Shown here: piece after piece, positions 53,097-63,956 of the stretch
Numbering within the stretch: the first letter of the stretch is position 1
Layout: the number at the start of each line of letters is the position of its first letter
Source: JAJPIG01 sp035531675
GTDB lineage: Bacteria; Desulfobacterota; Binatia; Binatales; Binataceae
Reading direction: 5' to 3'
Length of the DNA: 64,000 bases
NCBI GenBank assembly: GCA_035531675.1
Contig: DATKSL010000031.1
Location: 37,928-101,927, forward strand
The notes under the pieces: generated by a model
The model's input: only the letters and a program-made list of their open reading frames with translations
Databases searched by the model: none
What the model was told of the DNA's origin: nothing
Program-made: the position numbers and the translations under genes

Positions 53097-53828
53097 ATGG
53101 CATTGCCGACTCGCAAGCGCAGGCTCGAACATCATCCGCAGCATCCCGAAACCGAGCAGGCCGCCGAACCGGGCGGGATGCGCGATGTGATGCTGGGGCT
53201 GAACGACGGGCTGGTGGCGTCGTTCGCGGTAACCTCTGGTGTGGCGGCGGCATTCGCCGCGCCGCAGGTCGCAGTCATGGCCGGGATGGCCGAGATGCTG
53301 GGCGGGGCGATTTCGATGGGCGCGGCGGCTTTCATCTCGTCGCGCTCGCAGGTCGAATTCTACCTCAACGAGATCGCACGCGAGCGCGACGAGATGACGC
53401 GCTGGCCCGAGCGCGAACGCGACGAGGTGCGCGCGATCTATCGCAACAAGGGCTTCAGCGGCGCGCTGCTCGATCAGATCGTCGCCCATATCACGGCCGA
53501 TCCCGAGCGCTGGAGCGACGTCATGATGCGCGAGGAGCTGGGGCTGCATCAGGAGCATCTCGAAGTGCCCCATCGCTCGGCGGTCCGCGTCGGTCTCTCC
53601 TATCTGCTCGGCGCCGCGGTCCCGGTTTTCCCCTACCTCCTGCTCGGCCCGCCGGCGGCGGTGGAACTGTCGGCCGGCGTGACCATCGTGGCGCTGTTCG
53701 TGGTGGGCGCCGCCAAGACCCTGTTCACCTCGCGATCATGGTGGCGCAGCGGGCTGGAGAGCCTGGCCGTGGGCGTGGCCGCCGCCGCCGTCACCTTCGG
53801 CGCCGGCTGGATGTTCCGCAACCGCTGA
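53097..53828 (+). CDS. VIT1/CCC1-type iron or manganese transporter
   Basis: This 243-residue membrane protein of the VIT1 family has 'GGMRDVMLGLNDGLVASFAV' (about 26-45) in helix 1 and 'EMLGGAISMGAAAFISS' in helix 2. A cytosolic Glu-rich helical metal-binding segment lies at about 90-160, followed by three C-terminal helices. Members move Fe(II) or Mn(II) out of the cytosol. It lies within the glycan island, only 2 bp before the sulfotransferase gene, so co-expression is likely although the link is unclear. Confidence 0.88.
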   Translation: MALPTRKRRLEHHPQHPETEQAAEPGGMRDVMLGLNDGLVASFAVTSGVAAAFAAPQVAVMAGMAEMLGGAISMGAAAFISSRSQVEFYLNEIARERDEMTRWPERERDEVRAIYRNKGFSGALLDQIVAHITADPERWSDVMMREELGLHQEHLEVPHRSAVRVGLSYLLGAAVPVFPYLLLGPPAAVELSAGVTIVALFVVGAAKTLFTSRSWWRSGLESLAVGVAAAAVTFGAGWMFRNR

Positions 53829-53829
53829 C

Positions 53830-54633
53830 ATGACACGCAACTGTCTCATCCTCGGAAGCGGCCGCAGCGGCACCAGCCTGACCGCCGGGCTGCTGGCGCG
53901 GGCCGGCTACTTCATGGGCGATCAGATCGACGAAGCCGGACTGCGCGCGGCTAATCCCAAGGGTCAGTTCGAGGATCACGAGATCAACGCGATCAACGAA
54001 GACCTGATCGGACCGCCGATGCGCGCCTATCGGCGCCGCCTGCTGACCAAGCTGCTGTGGCCGCAGCGCCGGCGCGATCTCAAGATCCATTACCCGCAGC
54101 GCTGGCTGGCGGCGCTGCCGCCGTCGGTATCGCTGGCGGCCAATCCCGCGATCGTACAACGTATCGAGGCGGTCACCGCGCGTGCGCCGTACTGCTTCAA
54201 GGACCCGCGCTTCTCCTACACGCTCGGCGTCTGGCGTCCGCTGATACGCGACGCGGTCTTCATCTGCGTCTTCCGACATCCGGCGATCACCGCCGCCAGT
54301 ATCGTCACCGAATGCGCCACCGCCCGTTACCTGAGCGACGTGGCGATGAATCGCGAGTGGGCGCTGCGCATCTGGTATGACATGTACCGCTATATCATGC
54401 GGGTCCATTACCCGGCGGGCGGCGATTGGATGTTCGTGCATTACGACCAGTTGATGGACGGCAGTCGGCTCGACGAAATCGAGCGGCGGCTGGGCGCGCC
54501 GGTCGATCGCAGTTTCGCCGATTCGACGCTGCGGCGTTCGCGCGCGGCGGGCGCGGTGCCGGCGCGAGCGTTGTCGATGTACCGGCGGCTATGCGGTCTG
54601 GCCGGCTACCGGGAAGCGGAATTCGACGCGTGA
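53830..54633 (+). CDS. Sulfotransferase-family protein (1)
   Basis: This 267-residue P-loop-like protein has the PAPS-binding strand-loop 'LILGSGRSGTSL' (6-17), 'FKDPRFSY' near 119 and 'VFRHPAI' near 141. It looks like the carbohydrate sulfotransferase type common in bacterial glycan clusters. It would sulfate a surface sugar if PAPS is made. It shares a 4-bp overlap (GTGA) with the downstream glycosyltransferase gene, a direct sign of joint action. Confidence 0.78.
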   Translation: MTRNCLILGSGRSGTSLTAGLLARAGYFMGDQIDEAGLRAANPKGQFEDHEINAINEDLIGPPMRAYRRRLLTKLLWPQRRRDLKIHYPQRWLAALPPSVSLAANPAIVQRIEAVTARAPYCFKDPRFSYTLGVWRPLIRDAVFICVFRHPAITAASIVTECATARYLSDVAMNREWALRIWYDMYRYIMRVHYPAGGDWMFVHYDQLMDGSRLDEIERRLGAPVDRSFADSTLRRSRAAGAVPARALSMYRRLCGLAGYREAEFDA

Positions 54634-55568
54634 TCAGAGTCTCGGTCATCATGGCGGTTTACAACGGTGCCGCGACCGTCGCCCGCGCGCTCGACAGCGC
54701 GCTGGCGCAGCACGGCGCGCCCGAGTTCGAGATCATCGTGGCCAACGACGGCTCGACCGACGCGACCGCTGAAATCCTGCAACGCTACGCCGACCGGATC
54801 ACGGTTATCGACGGCGAGCGGCGCGGCAATGGGCCGGCGCGCAACCGCGCGATCGTACAGGCCCGCGGCGAATATCTCGCCTTTCTTGACGCCGACGACG
54901 TCTGGCTGCCCGACAAGCTCGCGCGCACGGTGCCGGTGCTCGACCGCGATCCCGGCTGCGTGCTGGTCTATTCCAACGCGACCCTGGTCGATCGCACGGG
55001 GCGGATGCTCGGCCCCTATGTCGGTCCCGAATCGGCGCACGCGCCCGCGCTCGACGAGATGTTCAGCCATTACTGGCCGATCCTGGAGAGCATGACCGTG
55101 ATGCGGCGCGCGGCGTTCGATGCGGCCGGCGGCTTCTGGGAAGAGCCCGGCGCCTATCGCGCCAACGGGGTCGGGTTCCTGTGGATGCGGATGCGCGAGC
55201 TCGGCCATTTCCATTATCTCGCCGAGCCGCTGGTGCTGCTCGAAGGATCGGACTACCCGGACTATATCGACAAGAACGCGGTCGGCCGGCAGGTCTTCGT
55301 GCGGCTGGTGCGCGAGCGCTATGGCGCGGCGGCGGGCCGGCGTCTCCGGCGCGGGATGCAGCGCGCGATCAAGCGCGACCATCGCCACCATCTCGGCCAC
55401 CTGGGGCGGGTCGCGATGCGCGAGGGGCGGATCGGCGAGGCGCGGCGCCTGTTCCTGCGCGCCTTGCGCTACGATCCGACCGATGTCAGGAATGCGCTGC
55501 GGCTGGCGCGGACCTTCCTGCCGGCCGCGATGGCGCGGGCGCTGACCGGGCGGTCGCGCGGCACTTAG
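54630..55568 (+). CDS. GT2 glycosyltransferase with C-terminal TPR-like tail (2)
   Basis: This 312-residue GT-A protein has 'SVIMAVYNGAATV', 'VANDGSTDAT' and 'LAFLDADDVW'. The last about 58 residues (255-312) form the shared tail with 'EARRLFLRALRYDP' and 'FLPAAMARALTGRSR'. The GTG start at 54630 lies inside the sulfotransferase stop; upstream extension would be a shadow of that gene. It is the first of three same-strand glycosyltransferases. Confidence 0.87.
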   Translation: MIRVSVIMAVYNGAATVARALDSALAQHGAPEFEIIVANDGSTDATAEILQRYADRITVIDGERRGNGPARNRAIVQARGEYLAFLDADDVWLPDKLARTVPVLDRDPGCVLVYSNATLVDRTGRMLGPYVGPESAHAPALDEMFSHYWPILESMTVMRRAAFDAAGGFWEEPGAYRANGVGFLWMRMRELGHFHYLAEPLVLLEGSDYPDYIDKNAVGRQVFVRLVRERYGAAAGRRLRRGMQRAIKRDHRHHLGHLGRVAMREGRIGEARRLFLRALRYDPTDVRNALRLARTFLPAAMARALTGRSRGT

Positions 55569-55624
55569 GAGTCGGCTAGAGTCGTGCCGATACAGGCGGG
55601 GTAAGCATCACCCCCTGGAAAGCT

Positions 55625-56557
55625 ATGCGAGTATCGGTCGTCACCCCCGTCTATAACGGCGCGCTGACGCTCCAGCGAGCGCTCGACAGCGCGCTGGCGC
55701 AGGACTTCGACGACTTCGAAGTGATCGTGGTCAACGACGGCTCGACCGACGCGACCGCCGAAATTCTGGCCGGCTATGGCGATCGCATCCGGGTGATCGA
55801 CCAGCAGCGCGGCGGATGCTCGGCGGCGTCGAACACCGGCTGCCGCGCGGCGCGCGGCGAGTTCGTCGCCTGGATCGACGCCGACGACATCTGGACGCCC
55901 AACAAGCTGGCGCTCACGGTGCCGCCGCTGGAGCGCGACCCCGGCTGCGTGCTGGCGTTCTCGAACGCGGTAAAATTTCTCGAAAGCGGCGAAACCTTGA
56001 GCGATTTCGTCAGCCCCGAGCTGGCCCACGCGCCGACGCTCGACGAGATGCTGACCGATCTGTGGCCGATTATCTCCACCACCGCCGTGGTGCGGCGCAG
56101 CGCGCTCGAAGCGGTGGGATACTTTTTCGCGCGGCCCGGCTTTTACCATATCTGCTCGGATATCGACGCCTGGCTGCGGCTGCGCGAGCTCGGCCATTTC
56201 CACTACGTGCCGGAAAAACTCGCGCGGTACTCGACCCGGCCCTTTCCGCACAACGTCGGACAATATAGCGGCGATCAGAAATACGCCTTCCGGCGGATTG
56301 TTGCGCGTTACGGCGCGGATGGCCGCCGCCTGGTGCGCAATACCCGCGCCCGACAGCGCAGCTACAACGTCAACCAGCTTGGCTACCTGGGATTGCTCGC
56401 GATGCGTGAGGGACGCAGCGCCGAGGCGCGGCGCCATTTCATCCACGCGCTCAAGTGCGATCCGCTGAGCTATAAGAATGCGCTGCGCCTGGTAAGGAGC
56501 CTCCTGCCGGCGCGGCTCGCACAGCGCCTGACCGGCCGCTCCCGCTTCGCTGCTTGA
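55625..56557 (+). CDS. GT2 glycosyltransferase with C-terminal TPR-like tail (3)
   Basis: This 310-residue GT-A protein starts 'RVSVVTPVYNGALTL'. 'VVNDGSTDAT' and 'VAWIDADDIW' follow, with the DxD-type metal site. The tail from about 252 has 'EARRHFIHALKCDP' and 'LLPARLAQRLTGRSR'. The acceptor half differs from its neighbours, so it probably makes a different linkage. It precedes the next glycosyltransferase gene by 8 bp. Confidence 0.87.
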   Translation: MRVSVVTPVYNGALTLQRALDSALAQDFDDFEVIVVNDGSTDATAEILAGYGDRIRVIDQQRGGCSAASNTGCRAARGEFVAWIDADDIWTPNKLALTVPPLERDPGCVLAFSNAVKFLESGETLSDFVSPELAHAPTLDEMLTDLWPIISTTAVVRRSALEAVGYFFARPGFYHICSDIDAWLRLRELGHFHYVPEKLARYSTRPFPHNVGQYSGDQKYAFRRIVARYGADGRRLVRNTRARQRSYNVNQLGYLGLLAMREGRSAEARRHFIHALKCDPLSYKNALRLVRSLLPARLAQRLTGRSRFAA

Positions 56558-56565
56558 GGAGCCCG

Positions 56566-57498
56566 ATGGCGCGCGTCTCGGTAATCACCGCGGCCTATAA
56601 CAGCGAGCAGACGCTCGAGCGCGCGCTCGACAGCGGCCTCGCCCAGAGCTGGCGCGATTTCGAGCTGATCGCCGTCAACGACGGTTCGACCGACGGCACC
56701 GCGGCGATCCTGGCGCGCTATGGCGATCGGATCCGGGTGATCAATCGTGAACGCGGCGGATGCAGTGCGGCGTGGAACAGCGGCATCCGCGCGGCCCGCG
56801 GCGAGTTCATCGCGTTTCTCGACGCCGACGACGAATGGCTGCCCGACAAGCTGGCGCACACCGTGCCGATCATGGAAAGCGACCCGGGCTGCGTACTGGT
56901 ATTCTCCAATGGCTTGATGTTCGAGCCGGGCGGTGCGACCCGCGGCCCGTTCGTGCTGACCGGGCGCGACCATGCGCCGACGCTCGACGAGATGCTGGCG
57001 CATTGGTGGCCGATCGTGCCGAGCCTCGCCGTCATCCGGCGCTCGGCCTATGAGCAGGTGGGCGGCTTCTTCGAAGCTGCGGGCGTCTTCAAGGCCTGCG
57101 AAGACGTTTACATGTGGCTCTGCCTGCGCGAGCTCGGCCATTTCCACTATGTCCCGGAAATCCTGGTGCGTTACCGGATTCTGCCCTATCCCGACTATAT
57201 CGAGACCAACAACGAGGGACGCCGGGCGCTCGGCAAGATGGTGGTCGCACGCTACGGCGAGCGCGGACGGCGCCTGATGAGCTCGATCGAGGAGGACAAC
57301 CGGCGCGCGCACGTCAACCAGCTCAGCCATCGGGGCCTCGTCGCCCTGCGCGCCGGGCGCACCGGCGAGGCGCGCCGCGATTTCATCCGCGCGCTCGGCT
57401 ACGATCCGTTCAATGTGAAAAACGCGCTCCGCATGATGCGCACCTTCCTGCCCGCGCCGATCGCGAAGGCGCTCAGCGGCCGCACCCGTAAAGCCTGA
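56566..57498 (+). CDS. GT2 glycosyltransferase with C-terminal TPR-like tail (4)
   Basis: This 310-residue GT-A protein has 'RVSVITAAYNSEQTL', 'VNDGSTDGT' and 'IAFLDADDEW'. The tail from about 253 has 'EARRDFIRALGYDP' and 'FLPAPIAKALSGRTR'. ATG at 56566 is favoured over an overlapping TTG at 56554 because GAGGAG sits just before it. It ends 39 bp before the convergent methyltransferase gene, with a hairpin in the gap. Confidence 0.87.
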   Translation: MARVSVITAAYNSEQTLERALDSGLAQSWRDFELIAVNDGSTDGTAAILARYGDRIRVINRERGGCSAAWNSGIRAARGEFIAFLDADDEWLPDKLAHTVPIMESDPGCVLVFSNGLMFEPGGATRGPFVLTGRDHAPTLDEMLAHWWPIVPSLAVIRRSAYEQVGGFFEAAGVFKACEDVYMWLCLRELGHFHYVPEILVRYRILPYPDYIETNNEGRRALGKMVVARYGERGRRLMSSIEEDNRRAHVNQLSHRGLVALRAGRTGEARRDFIRALGYDPFNVKNALRMMRTFLPAPIAKALSGRTRKA

Positions 57499-57509
57499 CG
57501 ATTCGAAAG

Positions 57510-57527
57510 CCGGGCGCACTGGCCCGG
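57510..57527. terminator. Hairpin in convergent gap, possible bidirectional terminator
   Basis: CCGGGC / GCCCGG arms of six perfect pairs with a 6-nt loop lie in the 39-bp gap between the converging glycosyltransferase and methyltransferase genes. There is no T-run, so intrinsic termination would be weak. Confidence 0.4.
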
Positions 57528-57537
57528 ACCGACCGAC

Positions 57538-58485
57538 TCAGCCGCGCGTCCGTCCGGTGAACATCGCGGCCAGCCGCGGTGGCATAAAGCTCCGCATCCA
57601 GCGCAGATAGGTGGACCCGTGCCAGGGATCGACCTTCAACGCTTCGGCAAAAGCGCGCCGCGCGCGCTCGCGATCGCCCGCCCGCATCGCCATCAGACCG
57701 GCGTGATTGAGCCGGTGGCGTTCCAGGCGGCGGCGGTCGGGTTTCGGAATGTCCTTCAAGTTAACGAAGCCCTCGAAAAAGGGGACGAAGTGATGCCGGT
57801 CGCGCGAGACCTCCTGGAGCGGCTTTCGCCAGGCTCCGATCTCGGCGCGCCGCAAGCGGCCGCTTTCGCTGCGCGGTGGACGCCTGCCCGTCGGCGGATA
57901 TTGAGCGACCGGCTGATAGCCGAGATTGGTCTCCGCCCAGCGGCTGGTGAGGTAAATGCCGTCGAACAGCACGTCGTCGAAGATTACCAGGCCGCCCGGT
58001 TTGAGCAGGCGATGGACGAAGAAGAAATCGACGAAGCCCGGGTCGAAGTGATGATCGCCGTCGATAAACGCCAGGTCGAATTGCCGCCCCGCCGCCACCA
58101 TCCGGGGCAACACGATCTCGGAAGGCTCGGGATAGAACTCGACCATCGCCTCGGCGCCGACTTCGCGCACCAGGCATCGCGCCGCATTGCGGAAACGCGA
58201 GGCCTGAAACGGATCCATCACCACGTGCGGCGCACCGGCGACCGAGCCGCGAACCTCGGCCAGCGCCGACAGGATATGGAGCGTCGACAGTCCCCACGCC
58301 ATCCCGACTTCGAGTGTTGCTGCCGGCCGCTCCGCGCGGCACAGGCCGGCGATAAAGGCGCCGCGCTCGGGCGTCACCCCGATCGGCAGGATCGGGTGGC
58401 TGACGCCTGCTTCATCGAGCACCGCCTGCTCGGCATAAAGCCGTTCGATGCGCTGGCGGATAGTGTCAGCGCTCGGCATCGGCAT
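57538..58485 (-). CDS. Class I SAM methyltransferase with the same C-terminal TPR-like tail
   Basis: This 315-residue protein has motif I-like 'ATLEVGMAWGLST' (near 56-68), 'FDLAFIDGDHHFD' near 135, and 'LLKPGGLVIFDDV' near 160, a Methyltransf_24-type fold. The last about 57 residues (259-315) are not methyltransferase-like. They carry 'RARRAFAEALKVDP' and 'FMPPRLAAMFTGRTR', the tail found on the four neighbouring glycosyltransferases. It presumably methylates the same glycan. Its start overlaps the upstream sulfotransferase stop by 20 bp; MPSADT six bases later is another start. Confidence 0.83.
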   Translation of the reverse strand: MPMPSADTIRQRIERLYAEQAVLDEAGVSHPILPIGVTPERGAFIAGLCRAERPAATLEVGMAWGLSTLHILSALAEVRGSVAGAPHVVMDPFQASRFRNAARCLVREVGAEAMVEFYPEPSEIVLPRMVAAGRQFDLAFIDGDHHFDPGFVDFFFVHRLLKPGGLVIFDDVLFDGIYLTSRWAETNLGYQPVAQYPPTGRRPPRSESGRLRRAEIGAWRKPLQEVSRDRHHFVPFFEGFVNLKDIPKPDRRRLERHRLNHAGLMAMRAGDRERARRAFAEALKVDPWHGSTYLRWMRSFMPPRLAAMFTGRTRG

Positions 58486-59380
58486 TTGCGCTTGCGCTTG
58501 GAGGTTTACTGGAGGCTTTCGGCCGCCCGACCTTCCAGGCCGAAAGGTCGCGGCCCAGCAGTGACTCCAGCTCTTCGATTTCGGGCCGCAACTGCTGCCG
58601 CAAGCGAGCCTCCTGGTCCGCGTCGAGCGGCGCGTAGGCCGTTCCGCCCGCGAAAAAGAAACGCCAGATCGGCATATCTGCTTCGATCAGGCTGGCCAGC
58701 CAGATTTTTTCACTTTTGATGAGCCGCACCCGCAGCGCCTGCGCCCACCGCGCCATCGCCGGGCTGCGCGGTCTCCGCTCCGACAGATTAACCGGTCCGG
58801 CGCCAACCGCCGAGTCAGCCACGGCGAACCGCGCAATCCCGATAAAATCGCACACCGAGTCGAGATAGGCCTGCGGGTCGGCAAGTAAATCGTCGTACAG
58901 CACGACCAGTACATTCTCGGCGCCGAAGGCCGTGCGCCACGCGCGCACATTGAAAGCGTAACTTCTTGAGGCCGCGAGCTGCCCGCGTTGACGATCGTAG
59001 TCGAACTCGTCGGTGATATGCCCAATGCGATGCCAGGCCTTGTATTGCGAGTAGACGCGCACGACCGGATCGCGCAGCGAGCAGATGATCCGGCATCGCG
59101 GTATGAGAGCGGCGATTCGTTGCCGGGCCTCTTCGCTGTCGAAATAGGTCGGCGTGATCTCACCGATCGGCAAGCCGGCCGGGCAGCCGCGAAAGAACGA
59201 CCGGTACCAATCGACGCCCTGTCCGTAGTTCCACCTGAAGAAGTGGGTCTCCTTGATGCCCCGGGGCAGGCCGACGTGTCCTTGCAACACGCGATGAAGC
59301 CAGGTCGTGCCGGTGCGCGGCGGGCCGACCGCAATGAAGTCGGGAAGCCGCGTCGGCTCGGCGTCGATCTGCGCGTCCAT
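58466..59380 (-). CDS. Sulfotransferase (2)
   Basis: This 304-residue sulfotransferase has the 5'-phosphosulfate loop 'GPPRTGTTW' (19-27) and the 3'-phosphate loop 'CSLRDPVVRVYSQY' (near 110-124). It is closer to heparan-type sulfotransferases than the protein at 53830. The C-terminus is a short Lys/Ser/Ala-rich tail without the TPR-like module. Two sulfotransferases in the island point to a sulfated surface glycan. ATG at 59380 is chosen because the conserved loop follows at once; the ribosome site is weak. Confidence 0.85.
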   Translation of the reverse strand: MDAQIDAEPTRLPDFIAVGPPRTGTTWLHRVLQGHVGLPRGIKETHFFRWNYGQGVDWYRSFFRGCPAGLPIGEITPTYFDSEEARQRIAALIPRCRIICSLRDPVVRVYSQYKAWHRIGHITDEFDYDRQRGQLAASRSYAFNVRAWRTAFGAENVLVVLYDDLLADPQAYLDSVCDFIGIARFAVADSAVGAGPVNLSERRPRSPAMARWAQALRVRLIKSEKIWLASLIEADMPIWRFFFAGGTAYAPLDADQEARLRQQLRPEIEELESLLGRDLSAWKVGRPKASSKPPSASANADAER

Positions 59381-59451
59381 TAAAACTTGCTCTGCTTGCC
59401 GCCGGCGTGTTGCGGATAAATTGGACGCACGGCTAAAACGCGCGAGCGACC

Positions 59452-59757
59452 TCAGGCCTCGACCAGTATCTCGTCGCCATCGACACGCACCGGGAAGCAC
59501 GCGACCTTGAGCTTGGCCGAGTTGACGCAGACACCGTTGGTGAGATCGAAACGAAAGCCGTGCCACGGGCAGCTCACGCAACCGCGGTCGACATCGCCCT
59601 CGCCGAGCGGCCCGCCCTCGTGCGGACATTCATTGTCGAGCGCGTAGAAGGTTCCGGCGACGTTGAACAGCGCGATGAAACGGCCGGGGCCGATTTCGAT
59701 TATGCGGCCGCTGCCCTCGGCGACTTCATCGCGCCGCGCTACTTTTGTGAACGCCAA
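59452..59757 (-). CDS. Rieske-type [2Fe-2S] ferredoxin (second)
   Basis: The protein has 101 residues. Half-sites are C44-x-H46 (CPHEGG) and C63-P-W-H66. It is similar in type to dioxygenase ferredoxins or NirD, but differs markedly from the Rieske protein at 4830-5156. It lies between sulfotransferase and argJ genes with no oxygenase near, so its partner is unknown. The start at 59757 gives the normal length. Confidence 0.85.
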   Translation of the reverse strand: MAFTKVARRDEVAEGSGRIIEIGPGRFIALFNVAGTFYALDNECPHEGGPLGEGDVDRGCVSCPWHGFRFDLTNGVCVNSAKLKVACFPVRVDGDEILVEA

Positions 59758-59784
59758 GGATGCCTCCCCTCGCCGGCGAATCCG

Positions 59785-60981
59785 TCAGGTCGTGTATTCG
59801 GCGTTGATCTTAACATAGTCGAAGCTCAGGTCGCTGGTCAGCACCACGGCCCGCGCGCGGCCCTGCTTGAGATCCAGGATGACGCGGAACTCGCGCTCGC
59901 GCATCCGCGCCTGCGCCTGCGGCAGCGCCTCGACCAGCAAGGCGCCGCGCGCCGCGATCGGCACGCCGGCAACCTGCAAGGCCAGCCGCCCGGGATCGAA
60001 CGCGACGCCACAGGCGCCGGCCGCGGCGATGATTCTGCCGACATTGGGATCGCAGCCGAAAAACGCGGTCTTGACCAGCGGCGAGTTGGCGATCTGGCGC
60101 GCCACCCGAAAAGCCTCGGCGGCGCTGCGCGCGCCGCGCACTTCGATCGCGACCAGCTTGGTCGCGCCTTCGCCGTCGTGCACCAGTTGCCAGGCGAGCG
60201 AACGCGCCACCTCGCGCACCCCCACCTCGAACGACGCGAGTTCCCGCGGCGAGAACCGGCGGTTCCCGGCCGCGCCACTCGCCATCAGCATCAGCGTGTC
60301 GTTGGTCGACATGTCGCCGTCGACCGTAATCGCGTTGAAGCTGACCGGCAGCACGCGCTTGAGCATCCCGCGCAGCGCAGGTGGCGCGAGCGCCGCGTCG
60401 GTCGCGATAAACGCCAGCATCGTGGCCATGTGCGGCTGGATCATGCCGGCGCCCTTGGCCGCGCCCGCGATCGTCAGGTCGGCCCCGCCCAGCCGCATCG
60501 ATACCCACGCCAGCTTGGGACGCGTATCGGTGGTCATGATCGCGCGCGCGAAATTCTCCAGGCCGTCGGGCGACAGCGCCGCGACCGCCGCGCGCACCCC
60601 GCGGCGATATTTCTCGAGGTCGAAAAGATGACCGATCACGCCGGTCGAACAGGGCGCCACCGCATCGGGCGCACATCCGAGCTCGCGCGCCACCGCGGCC
60701 GACGAATCGCGCGCGAGCTTGAGTCCCGCGCGGCCGGTGAAGCAGTTGGCCGAGCCCGAGTTGGCGGCGACGGCGCGCAATCGACCGCGCCCGACGCGCT
60801 GCTCGGCGATCACCACTGGCGCCGCCTTGACCCGATTGGTGGTGAAGACGCCGGCCGCGGCGGCTTCCGAATCCGCGACGATCAATCCCAGATCCTTGGC
60901 GCCGGGCGTTGTCTTGAGTCCCGCGCTGACGCCCGCAAAACGAAAGCCGCGTACCGTGGTCGGGCCGCTCCGTACCTCCAT
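59785..60981 (-). CDS. argJ: Bifunctional glutamate N-acetyltransferase / ornithine acetyltransferase
   Basis: This 398-residue ArgJ has the self-cleavage and nucleophile region 'GAGMIQPHMATML' with T187, which splits the precursor into alpha and beta chains. The family motifs 'NSGSANCFTG', 'CSTGVIG' and 'DGDMSTNDT' are present. It recycles the acetyl group in arginine biosynthesis. ATG at 60981 is preferred to the ATG six bases upstream because GGAGG then has six-base spacing. No other arginine gene is in the window. Confidence 0.94.
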   Translation of the reverse strand: MEVRSGPTTVRGFRFAGVSAGLKTTPGAKDLGLIVADSEAAAAGVFTTNRVKAAPVVIAEQRVGRGRLRAVAANSGSANCFTGRAGLKLARDSSAAVARELGCAPDAVAPCSTGVIGHLFDLEKYRRGVRAAVAALSPDGLENFARAIMTTDTRPKLAWVSMRLGGADLTIAGAAKGAGMIQPHMATMLAFIATDAALAPPALRGMLKRVLPVSFNAITVDGDMSTNDTLMLMASGAAGNRRFSPRELASFEVGVREVARSLAWQLVHDGEGATKLVAIEVRGARSAAEAFRVARQIANSPLVKTAFFGCDPNVGRIIAAAGACGVAFDPGRLALQVAGVPIAARGALLVEALPQAQARMREREFRVILDLKQGRARAVVLTSDLSFDYVKINAEYTT

Positions 60982-61081
60982 CGCCATCCTCCAGCCGCCG
61001 ATCTATACGCGGCGACTCGGCGGGCGCGCAAGGCCGGCGATGACCGCGCAGCTCGCGCGAAACTCGATCATGACCGAAGAA

Positions 61082-63727
<2,646 letters not shown>

Positions 63728-63852
63728 CACAAGCCTTCCGGGAGGGGGGACCCCCCCCAGATAAGGTCCCCCCCCCGCGCGGTCAACGACGCGGGATGTG
63801 ACACCGGGGGGCGGGCGCGCCCTGTAGCAAGCAAGGCCAAGGGGGCTCCGCC

Positions 63853-63892
63853 CCCCTGGACCCCCTGCCAGGGGACTGGTCCCCTGGACCCC
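63853..63892. repeat. REP-like GC palindromes with 12-bp direct repeats
   Basis: A 12-bp sequence CCCCTGGACCCC occurs at 63853-63864 and 63881-63892. Between and across them CCAGGGGAC / GTCCCCTGG at 63868-63887 makes a perfect 9-bp inverted repeat. GGGGGCTCCGCCCCC lies just before at 63841. Homopolymer G/C runs at 63743-63776 precede them. This resembles dispersed intergenic REP-type elements. Confidence 0.6.
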
Positions 63893-63956
63893 TCGGGTTT
63901 GGTTCCGTGCGGTGGGGGGTGTCGCGGCTGGGCGGGCGGCGGCGCGGTGGCTGGGG

